DNA from: Argonema antarcticum A004/B2
Lineage (GTDB): Bacteria; Cyanobacteriota; Cyanobacteriia; Cyanobacteriales; Aerosakkonemataceae
Direction: 5' to 3'
DNA length: 43,978 nucleotides
NCBI RefSeq assembly: GCF_023333585.1
Contig: NZ_JAIQZN010000062.1
Coordinates: 1 to 43,978, forward strand
The position numbers were made by a program, and so were the translations under genes. Shown here piece after piece: positions 16,516 to 24,744 of this stretch. Position 1 is the stretch's first letter; each line of letters opens with the position of its first letter. The notes under the pieces are model-generated. The model worked only from the letters and a program-made list of their open reading frames with translations, was not told where the DNA came from and did no database searches.

Positions 16516-16574
16516 ACTTTTTCCTCAATAATAGCGATCGCTCTCTTATCTTAATTATTACTTGCCCCTACCTA

Positions 16575-16659
16575 GTATAACCCAGGTAGGGGCATCACCT
16601 CAAGCCTTAATGCACTAACTCGATCGCACCTTTCGTCAACGCTTCCGCAGTCAATCCAT
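16575..16659 (-). pseudogene. Phosphoketolase 3'-end copy B with downstream flank
   Basis: 16608-16659 matches the genuine gene end 17951-18002 at 49 of 52 positions. On the minus strand it reads YGLTAEALTKGAIELVH-stop against NGLTAEALTKRAIELVH-stop in the real gene. Two of the differences are silent, and the stop is TAA not TAG. The frame continues a few codons into the end of the Rpn ORF, so this is a severed gene end and not an expressed gene. Confidence 0.8.
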
Positions 16660-16664
16660 AAGCG

Positions 16665-17564
16665 CTAAATACGTCTCTCCAACCATTTTTCCAAATCTGC
16701 CAAATTCTTAAAGTCTAATAAATCTTCTGCTAAATTTTCCAAATCTTGAATAGATAGGTTTTCAATTTGGCTGGTTATTACTGCTGAAATTTCTCCAAAA
16801 CGCTTTTTCAGTAAACGCATAACTAGAGCGATCGCTTCCGTGACCCGCCCTTCTTCTTTAGCATAAGTCAGCCGCCCTCGCTCATCTTGTAACATCATCG
16901 CTCGCCGTTCTACTAATTCTAATTCTTCTACTGTCATGTTCGCTTGGTTGGCCATATTTAACGCTAGTTCTATCTCACTGACTTCTCCTAATCTCTCTGG
17001 TATTTCATCCAAAGTGACTGCTTCCTTAATAAAATAAATCCACCGATCGCTTAAACTCGTTAACTCTGATAAACTTTTCTTAAATTTCGGCAATTCTATA
17101 AATATTAGCTGCAATTCAGGATCGGGATAGGCAAATTTTCTTGTTTTCTCCTGAAACACAAATTGAGTGATTACGTCGGGAGTTTGGTTAAACAATATAA
17201 AATCCACGATCGTCACGCCAATTACTGGGGTGAGACTGAAATAGTCTTCGCCAATCCCTAACTGATTTGTATAAGCTTTACCCACATTATAAATCACCCT
17301 TTTGCTGAAAGCACTCACTCGCGCTATTTGCATTTCTATGAGGACAATTGAGCCATCGGCTAAAATGGCTTTTACATCTAAATAAGTTTCTTTTAAGCTG
17401 AGAACTTGACCGGGATTATATGGGTTGATAATGGTTAACGATTGAATCACTTTCTCGCCTGAATAAATAATCGCATTGAGAAAGCTGATTAAGATCTCTT
17501 GGCTTTGTGAGGAACCGAAGATTTTTTTAAAGGCATAATCGACCTTGGGACTGATAAATCTCAT
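16665..17564 (-). CDS. Rpn-family recombination-promoting nuclease / PD-(D/E)XK protein
   Basis: 299 aa from the ATG at 17564 (MRFISPKVDYAFKKIFG), which has an AAAGGGAGAAA ribosome site; a longer frame from TTG 17600 is less likely. The PDDEXK_2 core is visible: Asp in ETYLDVKA, then ADGSIVLIEMQ with the E-x-Q pair, and a following Arg/Tyr-rich helix. The family (formerly YhgA-like putative transposases) includes nucleases that promote recombination. The C-terminal region contains MLQDERGRLTYAKEEGRVTEA, typical of cyanobacterial members. It ends 5 bp before the copy B phosphoketolase tail, which places it at a rearrangement point. Confidence 0.82.
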   Translation of the reverse strand: MRFISPKVDYAFKKIFGSSQSQEILISFLNAIIYSGEKVIQSLTIINPYNPGQVLSLKETYLDVKAILADGSIVLIEMQIARVSAFSKRVIYNVGKAYTNQLGIGEDYFSLTPVIGVTIVDFILFNQTPDVITQFVFQEKTRKFAYPDPELQLIFIELPKFKKSLSELTSLSDRWIYFIKEAVTLDEIPERLGEVSEIELALNMANQANMTVEELELVERRAMMLQDERGRLTYAKEEGRVTEAIALVMRLLKKRFGEISAVITSQIENLSIQDLENLAEDLLDFKNLADLEKWLERRI

Positions 17565-17949
17565 TTTTTTCTCCCTTTTTAGCCTGGTAACGGTTAGCAA
17601 AAATTTGATTATCTATTCTTGTGAACTATGAGGATAATTTTATTGTAACGAAATCGCTTACGGTATGCCCTCACGATTCACTTACCCCTCATATCGTGTC
17701 TGGTTACATCGGTTTTGTATAATAGGGCGGGTTTTGTCATCAGGCGATCTGTTGGAATCAAAGCTGATCGTCTAAACCCGCCCCTACAATTATACAATTT
17801 CTTTACTACCCTCTCCTCGCAGGAGAGGGGCAGGGGCAAGGGGGAGAGGTCAATTCTTAATAGACATCTCCAGAAATTAAACGTGCGTTGCCTAGAACCA
17901 TTGTAGAGAGCGTTGATAGAAACGTCTCTACAATGTTTTTTGGAGATGT
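17565..17949. other. Intergenic region with several inverted repeats
   Basis: This 385-bp gap holds, in order, the Rpn leader, the GTAGGGGCGGGTTT-ended element (17723-17787), a C/G-rich hairpin (about 17811-17850, CCTCTCCTCGCAGGAGAGG core), and the 92-bp terminal-inverted-repeat element that reaches the phosphoketolase stop codon. No gene is seen. Confidence 0.7.
17723..17787. repeat. Second GTAGGGGCGGGTTT-type inverted repeat element
   Basis: Starts TAGGGCGGGTTTTG and ends AAACCCGCCCCTAC, the same terminal design as 2466-2530. The interior differs apart from a GATCTG-like core, which suggests the ends are what is maintained. Confidence 0.75.
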
Positions 17950-17952
17950 CTA
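17861..17952. mobile_element. 92-bp MITE-like element abutting the phosphoketolase stop
   Basis: TAGACATCTCCA at 17861-17872 pairs perfectly with TGGAGATGTCTA at 17941-17952. Inside is a second hairpin (17899-17909 with 17925-17935). Flanks read TTAAT on the left and AATGC on the right, which would fit a 3-bp AAT target duplication if the ends are AGACAT...ATGTCT. The right end supplies the TAG stop of the phosphoketolase gene; copies B and C have TAA there. Confidence 0.6.
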
Positions 17953-20160
17953 ATGCACTAACTCGATCGCACGTTTTGTCAACGCTTCAGCAGTCAATCC
18001 ATTAAACGCCATCAACTCACCAGCAGAAGCAGTTGTTTCCCCACGTTTCCATGCGAAAGTATCGCGTTTGGCGTTACTTCTCAACATAATTGGTTCCAAC
18101 ATTCCACTCGCGCCACCAGTAACACCAATTAGCGCATCGCCACCAAATATCTCTGCGAATTTTGCATCATCCAAAAATACACCATCAGGTTCAGAACAAG
18201 TATCCCAAGCAACATCATTAGGACGATACAAACGGCGAGGATTGATAACAGAAACTATCTTTACCCCAATACCTTCAGTTTCCAAGAAAGCTGCTGCTTC
18301 AAATACAGGAATTAGCGTCATATCGCCAACAACTGCAAACACAACTTTCTTACCACCAGCAACTTCATGCAATACGATCGCACCATCTTCTAACCCTTGA
18401 CGATTTTGTTCAAAAGTGGTACGAATTGGCAATGGTGACTTGCTGGCAGTAATCACAATTCCCTTATTCTTTGTTGTCAATGCCCAGTCATAACAAACTT
18501 GGATGCTGTTAGCATCGGGTGGGAATAATGGGAAGACATTGCCATTTCGCATCATCGCCGCAAAATATGCTTCAACTTCCGGTCGTTGGTGCGTCCAACC
18601 GTTGCGTCCTTGCTCTAAAGCGCCTGCCGTATATAAAGTAATAGTGGCAGGAGTAGGACGGCGCAATTCTGCCATTGCTTGCGTGACAGTTTGCCAAATT
18701 GGTAATCCGTTGATGGCAAAAGATTCGTAGGAACACCACAAACTTCTCGCACCCATCAGGGATAAACCAACAGCTAATCCTGCACAAGCATCTTCACTCA
18801 ATGGTTCGTAAACTTGTCCGTTTGGCGATTGATTGTAAAGGTCGTCGGTGGTAGGGTGAATAATCTTTAATGCCTGGTTGATATTGGCAATTCCAGATGC
18901 TTCGTTACCGTCGGCGTTGGTAACTAAAAAAGTGCGATCGCATTCTCCCACTTTCCCAACTAATCTCCCCATTGCTGTTGTTGAAACCTTCGGATCTCCA
19001 CCTACAGCATATTCTTCCAAAGGCAATTCACCTAATTCTGGCAACGGTAATTGAAATTCTGTCACGACAGTTTTCGCAGCGGGGCCACCACCAGCTTTTT
19101 CGCAATTTGTCCGCACCAATTGCCAAGCTGACGCTGATAAAGCACGTCCTTTCAACGCATTTATAATGTGCGGCGCATCTAAAGTATCTTTGGGATAAAG
19201 ATTGTGAGATTTTGCTCCCCGTGCGTGAACTCCCGCACCTTTCAATTGTTTGATGATAAATGCCGTGAGTTTGCCGCTAAGTGCAGATTTCGCTGCTTTG
19301 TCAATACCAGCTAACACCGCTTTGGTGAAAGCGAGGCGCTGTTCAAAAGAGAAAGCGGTGCTATCAACATAATCGCCAGGTTGGTTTTTATCGTCAAAGT
19401 CTTTAGCATTCACTAAGATAACTTCTTCAAAACCATTACCGTGCCAATAAGCAAGCATTTCCTCATTGGTTTTGGTGGAAACCATGCTATGATGTTCCTG
19501 ACTGTAACCATTCCAAACCAACACAGGCAAAAAGTTAGTTGCGCTGGGATAAGCGGTGTGGAAATGTGCCATACTGCTCATCACATAAGGTTCACCAAAA
19601 CCGCCATCACCGACTGTGAAGGGGAAAAGTTTGTCTTTGTGCAATAAAGCAGCTGCCATTGCAAAGTGCTGACCTTGACCGAGCGGGCCAGCAGGTGCGA
19701 GAATACCGGGGATGTAGCCGGAAAGGTGGCCCAAAAGTCCGTGCTTTTCCCGATAGCGATCGCGCAATTGCTGCACAGTAGAAATACCCATGTCCTCCAA
19801 AGAGCGATCGAGGAACATCGCACTATAAAAACCAGGGGCGTGGTGTCCAACTTCTGTGATAATATTCTTATATCCCAGCATCACCAAAGCAGCATAAGCT
19901 TCCGCTTGGCTGGCAAAACCGCCTGGGTGTCCAGAAGCTTTACTTCCTGTCACTTGCAGAGTAAGATAGCGCAGAGCATCTGCAACCAGCAAAGTTTGGT
20001 AGACAGCAGCTTGGTCAGTCGGGTCAGAAATTCCTACACTGCCCTCTGCGATCGCAGATTTCGCACCATACGTCTCAAAATGTGGTAGCGCTTCGCCAAA
20101 GTATTGAATACCTTCGCAAAAATCCGGGATTGATGTTGCTTTTGGAGTTGTTGCAGTCAT
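17950..20160 (-). CDS. Phosphoketolase-family thiamine-diphosphate enzyme
   Basis: 736 aa from the ATG at 20160 (MTATTPKATSIPDF), which has AAGGAA before it; the frame is open from 20211. The ThDP motif begins VGDGGFGEP and closes at VLVWNGYS. The middle domain has LWCSYESF (the Cys-Tyr-Glu type catalytic region), GRNGWTHQRPE and FPPDAN, which match phosphoketolases more than transketolases. Phosphoketolases cleave xylulose-5-P or fructose-6-P with phosphate to acetyl-P, a carbon-saving bypass in cyanobacteria. The sequence differs enough from classic Xfp that substrate range is uncertain. Copies of its 3' end occur at 16608 and 16092. It is divergent from the P450 gene, with an AT-rich 192-bp shared upstream region. 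Confidence 0.82.
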   Translation of the reverse strand: MTATTPKATSIPDFCEGIQYFGEALPHFETYGAKSAIAEGSVGISDPTDQAAVYQTLLVADALRYLTLQVTGSKASGHPGGFASQAEAYAALVMLGYKNIITEVGHHAPGFYSAMFLDRSLEDMGISTVQQLRDRYREKHGLLGHLSGYIPGILAPAGPLGQGQHFAMAAALLHKDKLFPFTVGDGGFGEPYVMSSMAHFHTAYPSATNFLPVLVWNGYSQEHHSMVSTKTNEEMLAYWHGNGFEEVILVNAKDFDDKNQPGDYVDSTAFSFEQRLAFTKAVLAGIDKAAKSALSGKLTAFIIKQLKGAGVHARGAKSHNLYPKDTLDAPHIINALKGRALSASAWQLVRTNCEKAGGGPAAKTVVTEFQLPLPELGELPLEEYAVGGDPKVSTTAMGRLVGKVGECDRTFLVTNADGNEASGIANINQALKIIHPTTDDLYNQSPNGQVYEPLSEDACAGLAVGLSLMGARSLWCSYESFAINGLPIWQTVTQAMAELRRPTPATITLYTAGALEQGRNGWTHQRPEVEAYFAAMMRNGNVFPLFPPDANSIQVCYDWALTTKNKGIVITASKSPLPIRTTFEQNRQGLEDGAIVLHEVAGGKKVVFAVVGDMTLIPVFEAAAFLETEGIGVKIVSVINPRRLYRPNDVAWDTCSEPDGVFLDDAKFAEIFGGDALIGVTGGASGMLEPIMLRSNAKRDTFAWKRGETTASAGELMAFNGLTAEALTKRAIELVH

Positions 20161-20352
20161 GAGTTCCTTAAAGTGTATGAGGAGACAGTACGTGCTGAAT
20201 GAATTTAACAAAAATTTTACAACTATTAGTTGTCAAAATTTATTAATTGTATGTAAGACAAAGATAACTAAGTCAAATATGACCCAAAGAAAAATTAGAT
20301 AGTTTAACTTAGTTTAAGTAACAAGAAACATTTTCTCAAACAACCAGATCCA
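20161..20352. promoter_or_regulatory. Divergent promoter region, phosphoketolase / P450
   Basis: An AT-rich 192-bp region lies between two divergently transcribed genes and must hold both promoters. The phosphoketolase RBS (AAGGAA) is at its left edge. A TTAACTTAGTTTAAGTAAC segment near 20307 is a partly symmetrical site. Individual -10/-35 boxes cannot be fixed with confidence. Confidence 0.4.
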
Positions 20353-21738
20353 ATGAAACAACCAAAAGGCCCGCAAACCCCAACATTTGTACAAATACTC
20401 CAGTGGGTATTTAGCCCAATGTCATTTATGGAAGACTGCGCCAAACGCTATGGCGATCTCTTCAGCATCCGACTGGGCACAAAATCTGACCCTTTGGTGT
20501 TCGTTAGTAACACCCAAGTACTGCAACAGATTTTGACAGGGGATACAACCAAGCAGTTTGAAGCACCCGGTGATTTAAACGTGATTTTTGAATTTTTACT
20601 AGGGAAGCAGTCTGTAATCACCCTCAGCGGTACGGCACACCAACGTCAGCGCCAACTGATGATGCCACCCTTTCACGGCGAAAGGATGCGAACCTATGGA
20701 AATGCGATTAGCAATATCACCGACGAAATAATGAATAGATGGCAGATAGGCAAACCCTTCTGCGTTCGATCTTCTACCCAATTAATCACTCTGCGGACGA
20801 TTTTGGAAGCGGTATTTGGCTTATACGAAGGCCCACGCGCCCAAAAATTAGAGCAACTTCTCAGTGTCATGCTGGATGAGGCGAGTACTCCCTTAAGCGT
20901 CGCGATGCTTTATTTTCCAGCTTTCCAAAAGGATTTAGGCGCTTGGAGTCCGTGGGGAAGAGTTGTTCGTCGCCAGCAGCAAGTTGACCAACTTCTTTAT
21001 GAAGAAATTCGAGAACGTCGCGAAAATCCCGACCCCTCTCGCACGGATATCCTCAGCTTGCTGATGGCAGCAGTTGATGAAGCGGGACAACCAATGACAG
21101 ACCAAGAATTGCGCGATGAGTTGATGACTCTGTTGGTGGCGGGTCACGAAACTACGGCAACAGCGTTAGCTTGGGCGCTGTATTGGATTCACAAATTGCC
21201 AGAAGTGCGCGAAAAACTACTGCAAGAATTGGATACTCTTGGGGAAAATCCAGACTCCAACGCGATTTTAAAATTACCTTACCTCAACGCCGTTTGCAAC
21301 GAGACACTGCGAATTTACCCAGTAGCTATGCTTACTTTCCCAAGAGTGGCGAAAGAAGAGGTATCCCTAGCAGGTTACGATTTCAAACCGGGTACGGTTT
21401 TGATAGGTTCTATTTATCTGACGCACCACCGCGAGGATTTGTATCCCGAACCAAGGAAGTTTAAACCAGAAAGATTTTTGGAAAGACAGTTTTCTCCTTA
21501 TGAGTTTTTGCCTTTTGGCGGTGGCGCGAGACGCTGCATTGGTTTTGCCTTTGCCATGTTTGAAATGAAAATAGCGCTGGCTAAAATACTTTCGCGTTTA
21601 GAATTAGAACTTGTCGATAATGGCGAAGTGCGACCAAAACGGCGCGGTTTGGTGACAGCACCCGATCGCAGCATTCAGCTAGTAGTAAAATGTGAGCGAG
21701 CGGTAAAATCTCGCACCCTGGAAGCTGTCTCCAGTTAG
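20353..21738 (+). CDS. Cytochrome P450, CYP110-like (first copy)
   Basis: 461 aa with complete P450 landmarks: I-helix VAGHETTATAL, K-helix ETLR, the FKPERF region, and the heme loop FGGGARRCIG with the Cys thiolate. The opening KQPKGPQTPTFVQILQWVFSP is typical of the cyanobacterial CYP110 group. Such enzymes hydroxylate fatty acids, terpenoids or steroids using ferredoxin as electron donor in related systems; the substrate here is unknown. It has no membrane anchor. The second P450 gene 635 bp downstream is a paralogue, with a reversed acyltransferase remnant between them. Confidence 0.92.
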   Translation: MKQPKGPQTPTFVQILQWVFSPMSFMEDCAKRYGDLFSIRLGTKSDPLVFVSNTQVLQQILTGDTTKQFEAPGDLNVIFEFLLGKQSVITLSGTAHQRQRQLMMPPFHGERMRTYGNAISNITDEIMNRWQIGKPFCVRSSTQLITLRTILEAVFGLYEGPRAQKLEQLLSVMLDEASTPLSVAMLYFPAFQKDLGAWSPWGRVVRRQQQVDQLLYEEIRERRENPDPSRTDILSLLMAAVDEAGQPMTDQELRDELMTLLVAGHETTATALAWALYWIHKLPEVREKLLQELDTLGENPDSNAILKLPYLNAVCNETLRIYPVAMLTFPRVAKEEVSLAGYDFKPGTVLIGSIYLTHHREDLYPEPRKFKPERFLERQFSPYEFLPFGGGARRCIGFAFAMFEMKIALAKILSRLELELVDNGEVRPKRRGLVTAPDRSIQLVVKCERAVKSRTLEAVSS

Positions 21739-21743
21739 TAGTT

Positions 21744-21767
21744 TAGGGTGCGTTGCAACGCACCCTA
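21744..21767. terminator. Perfect 24-bp palindrome between convergent genes
   Basis: A perfect palindrome with TAGGGTGCGTTG as its left arm lies between the 3' end of the first P450 gene and the 3' end of the convergent condensation-type ORF. Position and symmetry fit a bidirectional transcript end, although no long T run follows on either strand. It may also be a copy of a dispersed GTGCGTTGCAACGCAC repeat. Confidence 0.55.
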
Positions 21768-21775
21768 CAGTATAG

Positions 21776-22261
21776 TCATGTCATGAGTGTGACAACCTTG
21801 TTATTGCAAGTCTCAACGAGACACAATATTGCATTGTTGACAAGACTTTCCATAGTATCCCTACCGAGGGAAGGTTCAGAAAACATAAAATTCAAAATCA
21901 TTTTTCCCGCAAAGGTTGGAACAAGGACAGATCGCAGAAGAACTTTACTACTATCAATTTTTTCATTCATCTCTTCCAGAACTACTTCTTGCCACTCCTC
22001 GTTGTGCAACTTGTTCTCAACACGCAAAGGAATCTTTTGTGTCCCTTCTGTTTCAAAACGAAGATTATCCAAATCACCGACAATACGAGAATTCAGACGA
22101 GGATGACGACACTGAATAAGGTCTAGAACCTGTCTGAGAATTTCTTCGTTGAGAAAACCTTCGATTCGACTGATTGTTACCACATTATACGAGCCAGCAC
22201 GGCGATTCAAAATTTCCATAGCTTGCTCTATGGGGGCGAGTTCTCTATTGTCAATCATCAC
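21776..22261 (-). pseudogene. Truncated condensation-domain/PapA-like acyltransferase
   Basis: 161 aa matching the N-terminal part of cyanobacterial condensation-domain acyltransferases of the phthiocerol dimycocerosyl transferase type: LAPIEQAMEILNRRAGSYN, then LDLIQCRHPRLNSRIVG and TEGTQKIPLRVENKLH. Full members are about 450 aa and carry the catalytic HHxxxDG. At the expected place this frame reads LNFMFSEPSLGRDTMESL, so the catalytic His pair is missing and the frame stops soon after. It is best read as a decayed or truncated gene, though a short noncatalytic protein cannot be excluded. It lies head-away between two P450 genes. Confidence 0.7.
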
Positions 22262-22372
22262 AACCTCTCATTTCACTCTAGTAATTTCACTCTAGAAGGC
22301 AAGATCGCCTGTACTTTTGCTAGCTTAGTTTTGTACAGGCACTAAAAGAAAAATTTGTAATCAAAATTCTTT

Positions 22373-23749
22373 ATGAAACTCCCTGATGGCCCGAAAACTC
22401 CCGAAATTGTACAGCTGCTGCAATGGGTTGCTAGCCCCTTGACACTGATGGATACCTGTGCTAAAAATTATGGCGAAATTTTCACGTTGCGGGTGGGCGA
22501 GAATTGTAATCCCATCGTCTTCTTAAGCAACCCACAGGCAATTAAAGAAGTTTTTACAGCCGATTACAAACAGTTTGACAGCGGGCCTGCGAACCAGTTG
22601 GCAAAACCGATACTCGGACAGTATTCGCTGATGTTGATGGATGGCGATCGCCACCGCAGAGAACGCCAATTGTTGATGCCTCCGTTCCACGGCGAACGGA
22701 TGCGAACCTACGGTCAGCTAATTCAAGATATCGCGCTTGCAGTTACCGACGAGTGGCAAATCGGTCAGAAATTCTCAGTTCGCGAGGTAATGCAAGAGAT
22801 TTCCCTGCGCGTAATCTTACAAGCAGTGTTCGGTTTGCAAGAAGGAACGCGCAGTCAACAACTGCGGCAACTTTTGTCAGAAATGCTGGATGAGATCAGT
22901 TCACCGTTGAATTCCATTTTACTTTTCTTTCCGTCACTGCAAAAAGATTTAGGTGTGTGGAGCCCGTGGGGTCGCTTCTTGCGTCGCCAAGAGGAAATTA
23001 GCAAACTCCTCTTGGCGGAAATTAAAGAACGTCGAGAAAAACCAGATCCATCCCGCACAGACATCCTCTCTTTACTTATGTCTGCACGCGACGAAAACGA
23101 TCGACCAATGACAGATGCAGAATTATATGACGAATTGCGATCGCTTTTAGTCGCCGGTCACGAAACTACAGCCACATCCTTAGCTTGGGCACTATATTCA
23201 ATTCACCACGTACCGGGCGTACTCGACAAGTTGCTGCAAGAAATAGACAACCTTGGCGACAACCCAGATCCAGCGGCTTTTGCCAAACTGCCCTATCTTA
23301 CTGCTGTTTGCAACGAAACGCTGCGAATTTATCCAATTTTGTTTATCACCTTTGGCAGAATTGCCAAATCTCCCATAGAAATTATGGGTCATTTGTTTGA
23401 ACCAGGTACACAGATAGCTCCCTGTATTTATTTAACACATCGGCGAGAAAATATTTACCCAGAACCAGACAAATTTAAACCAGAACGTTTTTTAGAACGC
23501 CAGTATTCCCCATACGAATATTTCCCCTTTGGAGGAGGTAATCGTCGTTGTCTCGGTATAGCATTGGCAGCATTTGAAATGAAACTGGTGCTGGGAACAA
23601 TACTATCGCGCTGGCAATTGGCACTTGCCGATAAACGTCCAGTTCGACCTATACGTCGAGGCTTTACATTAGGCCCATCTGGCGGCGTGCGGATGGTTGT
23701 TTGCGATCGACGTTATCGGAAATCTGGAATCATGGAAACTGCTGTTTAG
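22373..23749 (+). CDS. Cytochrome P450, CYP110-like (second copy)
   Basis: 458 aa, clearly paralogous to the first P450: it opens MKLPDGPKTPEIVQLLQWV and shares RQLLMPPFHGERMRTYG. I-helix VAGHETTATSLAW, K-helix ETLR and heme loop FGGGNRRCLG are intact. The intergenic AT-rich region upstream (22262-22372) should hold its promoter, shared with the reversed acyltransferase remnant. A DUF2993 gene follows. Two active-looking CYP110 copies suggest related but distinct substrates. The donor ferredoxin is not encoded nearby. Confidence 0.92.
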   Translation: MKLPDGPKTPEIVQLLQWVASPLTLMDTCAKNYGEIFTLRVGENCNPIVFLSNPQAIKEVFTADYKQFDSGPANQLAKPILGQYSLMLMDGDRHRRERQLLMPPFHGERMRTYGQLIQDIALAVTDEWQIGQKFSVREVMQEISLRVILQAVFGLQEGTRSQQLRQLLSEMLDEISSPLNSILLFFPSLQKDLGVWSPWGRFLRRQEEISKLLLAEIKERREKPDPSRTDILSLLMSARDENDRPMTDAELYDELRSLLVAGHETTATSLAWALYSIHHVPGVLDKLLQEIDNLGDNPDPAAFAKLPYLTAVCNETLRIYPILFITFGRIAKSPIEIMGHLFEPGTQIAPCIYLTHRRENIYPEPDKFKPERFLERQYSPYEYFPFGGGNRRCLGIALAAFEMKLVLGTILSRWQLALADKRPVRPIRRGFTLGPSGGVRMVVCDRRYRKSGIMETAV

Positions 23750-23865
23750 CTGAAAAATAAACAAAATATAGATAACAGCAAAATATTTCCTATATCGCCA
23801 TGCAGATAAATTAATTGACGCGATCGCGTAAATTGGCAAAATATATGCGATCGGGAGACTAAATC

Positions 23866-24609
23866 ATGACGCGAGACGAGGAACACCGGCTAGAGGAAGA
23901 TGTCCTTTCTGCCGCAGCAGAAATAGGGGTAATTAGCCAAGTAGATAAAGTAGAGGACGTCAATGTAGATGTCCGAACCAATCTGCTTAATATCGTTCAA
24001 GGACAAGCCGATTCAGTTTCATTTGCAGGCCAAGGTTTGTCAATCCAAAAAGACATCCGCGTGCAGGAAGTACAAGTACAAACAGGTCGGATTTCAATTA
24101 ATCCCTTAAGCGCTCTTTTTGGTGAAATTAAACTTAATCATCCGACCGATGCCGCTATCCGCGTTGTACTAACAGAAGAAGATATCAACCTCTCTCTCAA
24201 CACCGACTACATCCGCAGCAAATTACCACCTTTAGATCTGGATGTGGATGGTCAAATTGTCAACCTGGAATTGCAACAGATCGAGATTCACCTACCAGGT
24301 AACGGTCAGATAAAATGCAGCGGCAAAGTTCTGCTGCACGAGGGTAATTCTCGACAGTTAGACTTCATTGCCTTGCTTTACCCACGCACTTCTTCGCAGC
24401 CACTGTTACTAGAAGCTTTCCACTGTACGCCGGGAAATGGTATTTCCCTGGAATTAATTGTTGCTTTGGTGTTGAAATTCAAGGAACTGGTCAATTTACC
24501 TTACTATGAAGTGGAAGGAAGCGCGTTTCGCGTCAAAGATATGGAAGTGCAAAAAGGCAGCTTAACGGTGATGGCGGAAGCCTACATCAAACAACTGCCA
24601 TTTTTGTAA
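23866..24609 (+). CDS. DUF2993 (LmeA-like) lipid-binding-type protein
   Basis: 247 aa. The all-beta repeat pattern typical of DUF2993 is present: VNVDVRTNLLNIVQGQADSV, ISINPLSALFGEIKL, PTDAAIRVVLTEEDINLSL, then IEIHLPGNGQIKCSG and a C-terminal FRVKDMEVQKGSLTVMAEA. Mycobacterial LmeA of this family binds phospholipids and acts on lipomannan, but the cyanobacterial role is unknown. No signal peptide is evident, so it probably stays on the cytoplasmic side. GGGAG precedes the ATG. Location between P450 and crtO fits a lipid/isoprenoid neighbourhood. Confidence 0.85.
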   Translation: MTRDEEHRLEEDVLSAAAEIGVISQVDKVEDVNVDVRTNLLNIVQGQADSVSFAGQGLSIQKDIRVQEVQVQTGRISINPLSALFGEIKLNHPTDAAIRVVLTEEDINLSLNTDYIRSKLPPLDLDVDGQIVNLELQQIEIHLPGNGQIKCSGKVLLHEGNSRQLDFIALLYPRTSSQPLLLEAFHCTPGNGISLELIVALVLKFKELVNLPYYEVEGSAFRVKDMEVQKGSLTVMAEAYIKQLPFL

Positions 24610-24744
24610 CTTCGTATGCCTCAATCAAAAGCTCTCCCTCTTGTCCCCTTGCTTTTCACGGCAATCTCTCTAATTGGACAGATTCTTTACATTTTGTAAT
24701 TTTCTTAGGATAGGGTAAGCTTGAAATCTCTCGGAGTTGCATAA

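Noticed and set aside
21753-22119. Plus-strand frames opposite the condensation-type ORF
   Set aside because: The minus-strand frame has recognisable acyltransferase segments, while the plus-strand frames do not resemble proteins.
24686-24716. A promoter for crtO (TTTACA with TAGGAT or TAGGGT)
   Set aside because: Spacing is 14 or 19 bp, neither near 17, so the boxes could not be assigned with confidence.
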